A stretch of DNA of 8,124 nt from an uncultured Prosthecobacter sp. GTDB lineage: Bacteria; Verrucomicrobiota; Verrucomicrobiia; Verrucomicrobiales; Verrucomicrobiaceae. Each line of letters starts with the position of its first letter. Positions within the stretch are counted from its first letter, which is position 1. Positions 1 through 6,999 of this stretch are shown piece after piece. The stretch is from positions 1 to 8,124 of the forward strand of contig CALDGV010000827.1 of NCBI GenBank assembly GCA_937941745.1. Reading direction: 5' to 3'. Under the pieces are notes generated by a model. That model was not told the origin of the DNA and did not search any database. It was given only the letters and a program-made list of their open reading frames with translations. The position numbers were made by a program, and so were the translations under genes.

Positions 1-1
1 T

Positions 2-2089
2 TATCCCACCACCCCCGGCGCCCACCTGACGCCCGGGGGAGTGCATTTCACGGTCTTCTCCCGTCACGCGACTGCGCTCGACCTCTGCCTTTACGATGCC
101 CAAAGGCCGACCCACGAGACTGCCCGGGTGCGCATGAAGCGCGGCGAGCGGGATCTCTGGCATGCATTTGTGCCCGGGCTGAAATCCGGCCAGCTCTACG
201 GCTACCGGGCCCATGGCCCCTGGATGCCGCACAGTGCGCTACGCTACAACGCGAACAAGCTGCTGCTCGATCCCTATGCGAAGGCCATCGCCGGTTGTCC
301 GGAAGGCCGGGCCTCCATGCTGGGCCTGGAGGGGCCAGGCTTTTTTCCGGGCGCGCATGACAACGGCCCCGAGGCGCTGAAGTCGGTGGTCGTGGATGGT
401 TCCTATGACTGGGCAGACGATGCCCCGCCGCATGTGCCCTGGCGCGATACGGTGATCTATGAGCTGCATGTGAAGGGCTTCACGCAGCTGCATCCGGCCC
501 TGCCGGTGGAGCTGCGCGGCACCTATGCGGGGCTGGCTCATCCCGAGGTCATCGGCTACTTGAAGTCGCTTGGTGTAACTTCGGTGCAGCTGCTGCCGGT
601 GCACCAGCATCTGGACGACCAGTTTCTCCTTGAGCGTGGCCTGACGAACTACTGGGGTTACAACACCGTGGGCTTTTTTGCGCCGCATCATGAATATGCC
701 GCGGCCCGTGAGCCTGAGGATCAGGTGCGCGAGTTCAAGGACATGGTGAAGGCCCTGCACGCGGCTGGTCTGGAGGTGATCCTGGACGTGGTGTACAACC
801 ACACAGCAGAAGGGGATGAGCGCGGGCCGACGCTGCTTTTCCGCGGCCTGGACGACCGGCTCTACTACCGCCATGACTTCGATGAGCATGGTGCCAACTA
901 CATCAACCTCACGGGCTGCGGCAACGCGGTGGATTCCGCCAGCACGCCCGCCCTGCGTCTGATCCTCGACAGCTTGCGCTACTGGGTCACCGAGATGCAT
1001 GTGGACGGCTTCCGCTTCGATCTGGCGGTCACGGTGGCCCGCGATGAGCACGATCAGTTCGATGCACACAGCCAGTTCCTCGCCGCCGTGGCGCAGGACC
1101 CTGTGTTGTCAGGGGTGAAGCTCATCGCAGAGCCCTGGGACATCATGCGCTTCGACAGCTACCAGGTCGGCGGCTTTCCCGAACCCTGGCGTGAACTGAA
1201 TGGCAAGTATCGCGACACGGTGCGGCGCTTCTGGTCAGGCCAGGATGGCAGCACGGCGGAGTTCGCCAAGCGCCTGTGCGGCAGCCAGGACATCTACGGC
1301 GGCACCCAGAGGCCGGCCTTGAGCAGCATCAACTTCATCACCAGCCACGACGGCTTCACGCTGCTGGACCTCGTGAGCTACTCCAGCAAGCACAACGAGG
1401 CCAACGGCGAGGAGAACCGCGACGGTGACAACCACAACCACAGCATCAGCTGCGGTGTGGAGGGGCCGACGAGTGATTTCCGCATCAATCGCCTGCGTGG
1501 CCGCCTGCGGCGGAGCCTGTTCGCCACCTTGTTCACGTCCGTGGGGGTGCCCTTCATCACGGCCGGTGACGAACTCGGACGCACGCAATTAGGGAACAAC
1601 AACGCCTACTGCCAGGACAACGAGCTCAGCTGGATCGACTGGACGCAGTGCGACGATGAGATGCTGGCCTTCACCCGTCAGATGCTCGCCTTCCGCCGGC
1701 AGCATGCAGAGTTCCGCCGCAATGAGTTTTTCGACGGTCAGTGGAGTCCGGTGACCGGGCTGCCGGATGTCGCCTGGCTGGAGGGGAACGGCAGCCTTCT
1801 CTGCCATGACGAGTGGCATGATCCGGCCCGCACCAGCTTTGGCGCCCTGCTTTCTGGCAAGCCGCCGATGGTCCTGATTTTCAACCGGGGCGGCCTGGCC
1901 TGCTCCTTTGTCATGCCAGGCACCGAGGATTGCACCTGGAGCGTCGTCTTTGACACAGCGCACAGCCCTTCCTTTGAAATTCATGAAGCTCCCGCCGTCA
2001 CGGGGGGCTCTCCGATGCAGGTGAATGGGCACAGCGTGGTCTGCCTGAAGCTCACGGCGGGCCGCATGGGCCTCACCGCAGGCTGCTGA
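2..2089 (+). CDS. glgX: Glycogen debranching enzyme GlgX, 5'-truncated by the window edge
   Basis: This is a cytoplasmic GH13 alpha-amylase-family enzyme that hydrolyses alpha-1,6 branches of phosphorylase-trimmed glycogen. The frame is open from base 2, and the residues before the GTG at 41 (YPTTPGAHLTPGG) match the start of the family's CBM48-like N-domain. The real start is therefore upstream, and the GTG is an internal Val. Numbering from that Val, the N-domain spans about 1-125. The conserved GH13 regions are DVVYNH (249-254), GFRFD with nucleophile Asp327, LIAEPWD with acid/base Glu364, and FITSHDG with Asp437. NYWGYN (203-208) and GNNNAYCQDNE (518-528) are typical of GlgX/TreX rather than of branching enzyme. 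About 695 residues are visible, close to full family length. The catalytic set is intact. The stop at 2087-2089 lies 50 nt before nfeD. TreX-type isoamylase is the main alternative. Confidence 0.95.
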   Translation, partial: YPTTPGAHLTPGGVHFTVFSRHATALDLCLYDAQRPTHETARVRMKRGERDLWHAFVPGLKSGQLYGYRAHGPWMPHSALRYNANKLLLDPYAKAIAGCPEGRASMLGLEGPGFFPGAHDNGPEALKSVVVDGSYDWADDAPPHVPWRDTVIYELHVKGFTQLHPALPVELRGTYAGLAHPEVIGYLKSLGVTSVQLLPVHQHLDDQFLLERGLTNYWGYNTVGFFAPHHEYAAAREPEDQVREFKDMVKALHAAGLEVILDVVYNHTAEGDERGPTLLFRGLDDRLYYRHDFDEHGANYINLTGCGNAVDSASTPALRLILDSLRYWVTEMHVDGFRFDLAVTVARDEHDQFDAHSQFLAAVAQDPVLSGVKLIAEPWDIMRFDSYQVGGFPEPWRELNGKYRDTVRRFWSGQDGSTAEFAKRLCGSQDIYGGTQRPALSSINFITSHDGFTLLDLVSYSSKHNEANGEENRDGDNHNHSISCGVEGPTSDFRINRLRGRLRRSLFATLFTSVGVPFITAGDELGRTQLGNNNAYCQDNELSWIDWTQCDDEMLAFTRQMLAFRRQHAEFRRNEFFDGQWSPVTGLPDVAWLEGNGSLLCHDEWHDPARTSFGALLSGKPPMVLIFNRGGLACSFVMPGTEDCTWSVVFDTAHSPSFEIHEAPAVTGGSPMQVNGHSVVCLKLTAGRMGLTAGC

Positions 2090-2104
2090 CCTGTGCCGCA
2101 CACC

Positions 2105-2133
2105 TTGCCAAAGGCTGGCTGCAAACGTAGTCT
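2105..2133 (+). promoter_or_regulatory. Candidate sigma70-like promoter of nfeD, possibly leaderless
   Basis: TTGCCA (2105-2110) matches the TTGACA -35 box at five of six positions. It lies exactly 17 nt before TAGTCT (2128-2133), a weaker -10 box that keeps the TA...T frame. Only six bases separate the -10 box from the ATG at 2140, so transcription would begin at about the start codon. The same TAGTCT, at the same 17-nt spacing, precedes the kinase-MurQ gene. This rests on reading the sequence only and has no experimental support. Confidence 0.4.
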
Positions 2134-2139
2134 CAAGGC

Positions 2140-3588
2140 ATGACAAGCCTTCGACTTCTCCTCCTGGCCCTGTGGACGCTGACGGTGTTTGCCGCGCAGG
2201 CCGCGCCAGTCAGCTATCAGGGCAGGGTGGTGGTGATCCCCGTGGGGGAGGAGGATCTGATCGCCCGGGCACGCTTTGAGTTCATGTCGCGGACGCTGGA
2301 GCGCTGCACGGCGGAGGGGGCTGAGGCCGTGATCTTCGACCTCGATACTCCGGGCGGGCTTCTGTGGGACACCGTGGACCTGATGATGAATGACCTGCAG
2401 AAGCTGAAGCCCCGCAGTTTTGCCTTTGTGAACCCGCGTGCTCTTTCCGCCGGAGCCATGATCGCGGTGGCGACGGATGGCATCTACATGGCCCCCACAA
2501 GCAGCGCCGGCGCGGCCTCTCCCGTGTATGGCAACGGCCAGGAGATGGGCGAGGCGGAGCGCGCCAAGATGAATTCCGCCACGATGAGCATGGCCCGGGC
2601 CGTGGCCAAGCGGAAGGGGCATCATCCCGCCGTCATCGAAGCCATGATCGACATGGGCAAGGAACTGAAGGTGGACGGCAAGGTGATCGATTCCAAGAAG
2701 GAGATACTGACCCTCGATGCCGAGCAGGCGGTGATGCTGCTGGATGGCCGGCCGCTGTTTGCGAAAGCGATCGTCTCGAGCCTGGAGGACATCAAAAAGG
2801 CGGAAAAGCTGGAGGGCGAGTTGGTGACTGCCCGGCCGACCTTGTTTGAGAACATCGCCATCTGGGTGACGAAGTATGCGGCGATCTTGATTCTGATCGG
2901 TGTGGCCGGCGGCTATCTAGAAATGCAGACCCCGGGCTTCGGGCTGCCGGGCTTTGTCTCGCTGGCGGCCTTTTCGCTGTTCTTCTTTGGCCATTATGTG
3001 GCGGGCAGCCTCGTGGGGCAGGAGACAGCGGTGGCCGTGGTGGTCTTTTTGATCGGCGTCATCTTCATCGCGATGGAGCTGCTGGTCTTTCCGGGCACCC
3101 TCGTGCTTGGCATCGCCGGCTTCGTCTGTGTGATGGCCGCCCTGGTTTACACTATGTCGGGCTGGGAAATGCCTGCTCCACTGCCTGTTCCTGCGCCGGG
3201 TGAAGTCGGGCAGGAGGCCCCCACCTTTGCCTTCGACTTTTCGACCTATGCACTGGGGCTGCGGAACTTCGCGCTCGGTGTTCTCGGCGCGGCGGCGGTG
3301 ATTCTGTCCGCCGCCCGCTACCTGCCTGAGACCCGCCCTTTCCGCCGTCTGGTGCTGGATGCCGCCGCAGGCGGTACGCTGGACAGCACGCCCGCGGTTT
3401 CGGCCGCACGTGCGGTCAAGTCAGGTGACGAAGGGCGCGCCGTCAGCGCTCTGCGGCCCTATGGCACGGTGCAGTTTGGGGAGGTGCGGGTGGAGGCGAT
3501 GGTCGAGGGCGGCTACCTGCAGAGTGGCACTGCGGTGCGGGTCCGCGAGGTTGCCGGCAGCCGCATCATAGTCGAGGGCCTGGCCTGA
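2140..3588 (+). CDS. nfeD: Long-form NfeD protein: membrane-bound ClpP-class serine protease with C-terminal OB-fold domain
   Basis: This is a 482-residue membrane protein of the NfeD1b type. A signal peptide (1-22, hydrophobic LRLLLLALWTLTVF then AQAA) exports the ClpP-like domain (about 25-230). LDTPGG (68-73) and SAGAMIA (103-109) are the family hallmarks. Ser103 aligns with the catalytic Ser of the archaeal homologue PH1510. Lys143, 40 residues on, is the likely partner of the Ser/Lys dyad. Hydrophobic spans lie at about 246-260, 269-289, 296-317, 319-339 and 376-395. A Pro-rich linker (343-361) separates the last two. The C-terminal NfeD OB-fold domain (about 429-482) is recognisable from ALRPYGTVQFGEVRVEA and EGGYLQSGTAVRV. 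The family acts in membrane quality control, often beside a slipin/flotillin gene. None is adjacent here, since the neighbours are glgX and a convergent murQ fusion. The ATG gives a complete signal peptide; no Shine-Dalgarno sequence is evident. Confidence 0.92.
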   Translation: MTSLRLLLLALWTLTVFAAQAAPVSYQGRVVVIPVGEEDLIARARFEFMSRTLERCTAEGAEAVIFDLDTPGGLLWDTVDLMMNDLQKLKPRSFAFVNPRALSAGAMIAVATDGIYMAPTSSAGAASPVYGNGQEMGEAERAKMNSATMSMARAVAKRKGHHPAVIEAMIDMGKELKVDGKVIDSKKEILTLDAEQAVMLLDGRPLFAKAIVSSLEDIKKAEKLEGELVTARPTLFENIAIWVTKYAAILILIGVAGGYLEMQTPGFGLPGFVSLAAFSLFFFGHYVAGSLVGQETAVAVVVFLIGVIFIAMELLVFPGTLVLGIAGFVCVMAALVYTMSGWEMPAPLPVPAPGEVGQEAPTFAFDFSTYALGLRNFALGVLGAAAVILSAARYLPETRPFRRLVLDAAAGGTLDSTPAVSAARAVKSGDEGRAVSALRPYGTVQFGEVRVEAMVEGGYLQSGTAVRVREVAGSRIIVEGLA

Positions 3589-3597
3589 GGTGCCTGT

Positions 3598-5448
3598 TCA
3601 GCCTTTGAGCTTCAGGTAGGCTTCCTTCACCACCCAGCCGGATGCCACCAGCGCCTCGCGTGCGGCTTCCCTGGTGCTGCCGGTAAGTTCGCTGATGATC
3701 CGTGCGGCGCGGTCACGCAGCTTCACATTGGAGGGATTGAGGTCCACCATCAGGTTGCTGATGACCTTCCCTACCTTCGTCATGGCCAGGGTGGTGATCA
3801 TGTTGAGCACGAGTTTGGTGGCTGTGCCTGATTTCAGGCGCGTGGAACCCGTGAGGATCTCCGGGCCGGTGTCCGGTATGATCATCACCGCAGGCTTCCA
3901 GCTGCGGTCGGGCAGCTTTTTCACGGCCTGACGCAGGGTGGGATTGAAGCAGAGCAGCACGGTGAAGGCTCCGCGCTGGTTGGCCTCACGGATGGCTCCC
4001 CAGACGAATGGCGTGCGGCCGCTCGCGGCGATGCCGATGACCACGTCCTGCGAGGTCACGGCCCGGTTGCGGATGGCTGCGGCACCTGCCTGAACATCAT
4101 CTTCAGCGCCTTCGACCGCACTCCAGAGTGCCTGACGGCCTCCGGCGATGATGCCCTGCACCTGCTCCCGCGGAGCCCGGAAGGTGGGCGGGATCTCGCT
4201 GGCATCCAGGACGCCGAGGCGGCCGCTCGTGCCTGCACCGGCATAAAAGAGCCTGCCGCCGTTCTGGAAGGCGTGCACGACGGCGCTGATGACCTTTTCG
4301 ATGGGCTTCTTCTCCGCACGGATGGCCTCCGGCAGCCGGGCATCCTCGCTGAGCATCAGTTCGATGCCTTCCGCCACCGGCATGCGGTCCAGCTTCAGGC
4401 TGCGCGGATTGCGCTTTTCCGTCGGTGACTGCGCCAGCACGGAGAGGTCGGCAATCGCTACTGGCAGCCTCCATTCCGAAGCTGCCTCGATGGGTCGTGA
4501 GGCGACTCCAGCGCCGCTTTCGCGGGCCAGGGCCACGGCACCGCAGACAGAGGCGTTCTTCAGTGGCGTGATGACTGCGCCCTTCCACCCCTGGCGGATG
4601 CGGCGTGACACATCGCGCAGAAAAGTGGGGTTTTTCAGCAGCACGCCGCCATTCAGCACGAACTCGACCGCACCTTCGGTTTTTCCGGTGAGCTGGCGGG
4701 CGCAGCTCACGGCATCCTCCGCCAGCATGACGGCCGAGTCCCGAAGGATGCTTCGAGCGAGCTTGTCCCCCTTGGCGGCGAGCGTGAAGACCGTCACGGC
4801 CAGGCTGGCGATCTCTGTTTTGGCAGCCTGGACGGACCATGGAATGAGCTGCTCGGCTTCATTGAAAGTCAGGGCGTGGAGCATGGCGGCACCGAGGTTT
4901 CCCATCTTTCCACGATGGTCGAGGTCGGCGATCACCGCCCGCAGCGCCCTGAGGCCGATGTCGCAGGCGCTGGCACGGTCGCCAATGACATGGCCGCGTC
5001 CGCCGACCTTGGCGGTGCTGCCATCGGGAGCGCGGCCAAAGCAGCATGAGCCTGTGCCACTGAGCACGAGCACGCGTGGCAGTGCCGGCTGGCGCTGCGG
5101 CGCGGCTGCCAGGGCGGTGTCGAGGTCGTTAGTGGCCACGCAGGGCACGGCGGGCCAGATGCGCGAGGCGGCCCGGTGCAGGCGGTCCTTGTCTGCATCG
5201 CTGCGTGCGCCCGCCATGCCGATGCCGATGGCCGATGGCGTGAAGGGCAGCCGGGTGGCGATGTCGCGCAGGTGCCATTGCAACTCTCGGTCTGACATCA
5301 AGGGCAGCACGGCGGGGCCGGTCTGGAAGGTCAGCAGCTCTCTTCCGGTTGCTTCCTCCAGTCTCACGGTGGTGCGCGTGCCTCCGGCTTCGATGCCCAG
5401 GAAGCAGCACAGGGAAGGGGCGGCTTTGCGCGGACGGCGGGATTTCAT
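3598..5448 (-). CDS. murQ: Fusion protein: BadF/BcrA-type amino-sugar kinase + N-acetylmuramic acid 6-phosphate etherase (MurQ)
   Basis: This 616-residue cytoplasmic protein joins two enzymes. Residues 15-315 form an ASKHA kinase fold of the BadF/BcrA/NAG-kinase group. It shows GIEAGGTRT (18-26) as phosphate-1 loop, TNDLD with candidate catalytic base Asp108, LSGTGS (129-134), GGRGHVIGD (149-157), and the adenosine-side GGVLLKN (267-273) and GAVALA (303-308). Residues about 342-616 are MurQ, with SIS-fold motifs GAGTSGR (404-410) and AASGRTP (474-480). LDASEIPPT and VEGAED carry Glu418 and Glu449, matching E. coli MurQ Glu83 and Glu114 with the same 31-residue spacing. The MurQ half ends slightly earlier than the E. 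coli enzyme. Inferred reactions are MurNAc to MurNAc-6-P, then ether cleavage to GlcNAc-6-P and D-lactate. The ATG at 5448 is chosen because longer starts (to 5625) run into the divergent gene and add unrelated sequence. The kinase loop has unusual residues, so its substrate is less certain than the MurQ assignment. Confidence 0.9.
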   Translation of the reverse strand: MKSRRPRKAAPSLCCFLGIEAGGTRTTVRLEEATGRELLTFQTGPAVLPLMSDRELQWHLRDIATRLPFTPSAIGIGMAGARSDADKDRLHRAASRIWPAVPCVATNDLDTALAAAPQRQPALPRVLVLSGTGSCCFGRAPDGSTAKVGGRGHVIGDRASACDIGLRALRAVIADLDHRGKMGNLGAAMLHALTFNEAEQLIPWSVQAAKTEIASLAVTVFTLAAKGDKLARSILRDSAVMLAEDAVSCARQLTGKTEGAVEFVLNGGVLLKNPTFLRDVSRRIRQGWKGAVITPLKNASVCGAVALARESGAGVASRPIEAASEWRLPVAIADLSVLAQSPTEKRNPRSLKLDRMPVAEGIELMLSEDARLPEAIRAEKKPIEKVISAVVHAFQNGGRLFYAGAGTSGRLGVLDASEIPPTFRAPREQVQGIIAGGRQALWSAVEGAEDDVQAGAAAIRNRAVTSQDVVIGIAASGRTPFVWGAIREANQRGAFTVLLCFNPTLRQAVKKLPDRSWKPAVMIIPDTGPEILTGSTRLKSGTATKLVLNMITTLAMTKVGKVISNLMVDLNPSNVKLRDRAARIISELTGSTREAAREALVASGWVVKEAYLKLKG

Positions 5449-5455
5449 GATCTGG

Positions 5456-5484
5456 AGACTATCCTGGCTGCGCGCTGCACTCAA
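5456..5484 (-). promoter_or_regulatory. Candidate sigma70-like promoter of the kinase-MurQ gene, possibly leaderless
   Basis: Read on the minus strand, TTGAGT (complement of 5479-5484) is followed after exactly 17 nt by TAGTCT (complement of 5456-5461). Seven bases later comes the ATG at 5448. The -35 box matches TTGACA at four of six positions. The -10 hexamer is identical to that before nfeD. The predicted transcription start falls at or next to the ATG, so the mRNA would have little or no leader. It lies in the 76-nt divergent gap shared with the amidohydrolase gene, so the two transcripts may be controlled together. Confidence 0.4.
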
Positions 5485-5508
5485 TGCACGATGTCGGCCA
5501 CTTCCTCG

Positions 5509-5524
5509 TAACTCTCCAACATCA
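5509..5524 (+). promoter_or_regulatory. TAACTCTCC motif before the amidohydrolase start, possible -10/start region
   Basis: The bases just before the ATG at 5525 read TAACTCTCCAACATCA. They resemble the opposite-strand element TAGTCTCCAGATC before the kinase-MurQ gene. No good -35 box is visible 16-18 nt upstream, so the promoter call is weak. No Shine-Dalgarno sequence is present. Confidence 0.2.
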
Positions 5525-6451
5525 ATGAACCGCCGCCGTTTTCTCCAGACCTCCGCCGCCGTCCTGCCAGCCGCTGTTTTGTCGCAGGCTGCGCCTGCGG
5601 CCACCCGGATCATCGACACACACACCCATTTTTACGACCCGACCCGGCCTGAGGGCGTGCCCTGGCCGGCCAAGGGCAGCAAGCTTGATCGGAAAGTGAT
5701 GCCGGCAGACTGGCGTGTGCTGGCCGAGCCTCATGGGGTCCGTGAAACGGTGATCGTCGAGGCCAGCCCCTGGGTGGAGGACAACCAGTGGATTCTCGAT
5801 CTGGCTGCGCAAGAAAAATGCATCGTTGGCTTTGTGGGGAACCTGGATCCCACCAAGCCGGATTTCGCGGCGCTGGTGAAGCGCTTTGCTGCCAATCCCG
5901 TGTTCCGGGGGTTGCGCTGGCGGGCCGACTTGGTTCGCATCGACACCAACAGGGAGGCTGCCCTGGCTGGAGCACGGCTGCTCGCCGATCTGGGCTTGGA
6001 ACTGGACCTCAACGGTGGGCCTGACCTGCTGCCTCATGCGGCACGGCTCGCGGCCGAGGTGCCGGATCTGCGCATCGTCATCAACCATCTCGGCGGCAGT
6101 GGTGATCCCCAGTCGTTGCGTCCAGGCTGGAAGGAGGCCACGGCGGCCATCGCGAAGCAGCCGAACGTCTGGATGAAGGTCTCCGCCCTGGTGGAGCAGG
6201 TCAGAGGGGCCGAAGGCAGTGCGCCCAGGGAGGTGGGCTACTACCAGCCGGTATTGGATCACCTCTGGGAGAGCTTCGGTCCGGACCGTCTCATCTATGG
6301 CAGCAACTGGCCGGTCAGTGATCGTGGCGCGCCCTATGAGGTGGTCTTCGGTCTGGTGCGCGATTACTTCAGCACGAAAGGCAGCGAGGCCTGCGAGAAG
6401 TATTTCTGGCGCAATTCCCTGGCCGCCTACCGCTGGATCGAGCGCCGCTGA
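5525..6451 (+). CDS. Tat-exported TIM-barrel amidohydrolase (Amidohydro_2 family, lactonase-like)
   Basis: This 308-residue enzyme belongs to the amidohydrolase superfamily group that includes sugar lactonases such as L-fucono- and L-rhamnono-lactonase. The first 26 residues are a Tat signal: MNRRRFLQ, a hydrophobic Ala/Leu stretch, then AAPAA. This points to export of the folded protein across the cytoplasmic membrane. The barrel opens with IIDTHTHFYDP, giving the HxH pair His33 and His35, and VINHLGG supplies His188. LIYGSNWPV (256-264) places Asn261 where many relatives have the catalytic Asp (GSDWP). The ATG at 5525 is fixed by the Tat motif; the same frame stays open much further upstream only because it runs antisense to the kinase gene. 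The gene is divergent from the kinase-MurQ fusion, which hints at a carbohydrate substrate, but the substrate is unknown. No Shine-Dalgarno sequence is visible. Confidence 0.87.
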   Translation: MNRRRFLQTSAAVLPAAVLSQAAPAATRIIDTHTHFYDPTRPEGVPWPAKGSKLDRKVMPADWRVLAEPHGVRETVIVEASPWVEDNQWILDLAAQEKCIVGFVGNLDPTKPDFAALVKRFAANPVFRGLRWRADLVRIDTNREAALAGARLLADLGLELDLNGGPDLLPHAARLAAEVPDLRIVINHLGGSGDPQSLRPGWKEATAAIAKQPNVWMKVSALVEQVRGAEGSAPREVGYYQPVLDHLWESFGPDRLIYGSNWPVSDRGAPYEVVFGLVRDYFSTKGSEACEKYFWRNSLAAYRWIERR

Positions 6452-6458
6452 GGAAATC

Positions 6459-6487
6459 GTGCCCGGCCTTGCAGCCGGTCGTATTCT
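6459..6487 (+). promoter_or_regulatory. Weak candidate promoter before the Fe-S scaffold gene
   Basis: TATTCT (6482-6487), followed by CCGCATCA, resembles the TAGTCTCC-type boxes seen at other starts in the window. GTGCCC lies 17 nt upstream but matches the -35 consensus at only three positions. Initiation here would give a leader of roughly 18 nt before the ATG at 6512. Read-through from the amidohydrolase gene is an alternative. Confidence 0.2.
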
Positions 6488-6511
6488 CCGCATCACTGGA
6501 CCACACTGCTC

Positions 6512-6991
6512 ATGGACGAAGCCGCCCTTCAATCCGCCCTCTCCAATCCCCAAAACCTGGGTGAAATGCCCGATGCCGATGCTGTCGGCACCGTGGGCTC
6601 ACCGGACTGTGGCGACATGGTGCGCATGTGGCTGAAGTACAAGGAAAAGGACGGGCGCAAAGTGATCGACAAGGCCAGCTTTCAGTCTTTCGGCTGCCAG
6701 ACGGCCATCGCTGTCGCCAGCCTGGCCACGGAGCTTTTGAAGGGAAAGACCAAGGAGGAGGCCTTGCAGCTCAGCGCTGCTGACCTCAGCGCGCCTTTGG
6801 GCCCTCTGCCGCCGATGAAAATCCACTGCGGTCAGATGGTGGAGGGTGCGCTGAAAGCAGCGTTGGAGGCGGAGCAGGCTGCTCCTGTCTCTGCTGCCAG
6901 TGCTCCCGTGAACCTCGGGCCGACGCTGGCGGACGCTCTGAATGCTTCTGGCAAGAGCGCCGGCAAGATCAAGATCGTGCTCGAATCCTGA
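6512..6991 (+). CDS. IscU/NifU-N type iron-sulfur cluster assembly scaffold with C-terminal tail
   Basis: This 159-residue cytoplasmic protein has residues about 10-122 matching the IscU/NifU N-terminal scaffold. Such proteins assemble a 2Fe-2S cluster from cysteine-desulfurase sulfur and pass it to client proteins. The three ligand cysteines are present: Cys33 in DCGD (with Asp35), Cys62 in FGCQTA, and Cys106 in IHCGQ. NPQNLGE (12-18) is the usual N-terminal signature. LPPMK (99-103) corresponds to the LPPVK chaperone-binding site of IscU. The Ala-rich tail, 123-159, goes beyond the standard scaffold and ends in GKIKIVLES. I recognise neither a NifU middle ferredoxin domain nor a C-terminal NifU domain in it. 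No cysteine desulfurase, chaperone or suf gene is nearby. The stop is 8 nt before the next gene, suggesting co-transcription. The start is the first ATG before the signature and has no clear Shine-Dalgarno sequence. Confidence 0.9.
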   Translation: MDEAALQSALSNPQNLGEMPDADAVGTVGSPDCGDMVRMWLKYKEKDGRKVIDKASFQSFGCQTAIAVASLATELLKGKTKEEALQLSAADLSAPLGPLPPMKIHCGQMVEGALKAALEAEQAAPVSAASAPVNLGPTLADALNASGKSAGKIKIVLES

Positions 6992-6999
6992 CCCAGCTC

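Noticed and set aside
239..1069. 276-codon open frame on the minus strand inside glgX
   Set aside because: It lies antisense to strongly conserved GH13 motifs, has a His/Gln/Arg-rich product with no recognisable domain, and is typical of shadows in GC-rich genes.
3582..3612. Possible bidirectional terminator between the convergent nfeD and kinase-MurQ stops
   Set aside because: Only a short, bulged GGC-CTGA/TCAG-CC pairing is present with no T run on either side.
4289..5524. Upstream extension of the amidohydrolase frame to 4289
   Set aside because: This part is antisense to the kinase-MurQ gene and Ser/Arg/Ala-rich. The true N-terminus is the Tat motif beginning at 5525.
5449..5625. N-terminal extension of the kinase-MurQ gene to a start at 5625
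   Set aside because: The extra 59 residues overlap the divergent amidohydrolase start, show no kinase similarity, and would put the candidate promoter inside the gene.
6463..6478. CCGGC/GCCGG hairpin after the amidohydrolase gene as a terminator
   Set aside because: The stem is only five base pairs and no T run follows, so chance is a sufficient explanation in GC-rich DNA.
5522..6553. 343-codon open frame on the minus strand opposite the amidohydrolase
   Set aside because: The plus strand encodes a clear Tat signal and HxH barrel, and the minus product resembles no family. It also runs past the amidohydrolase end into the Fe-S scaffold gene.
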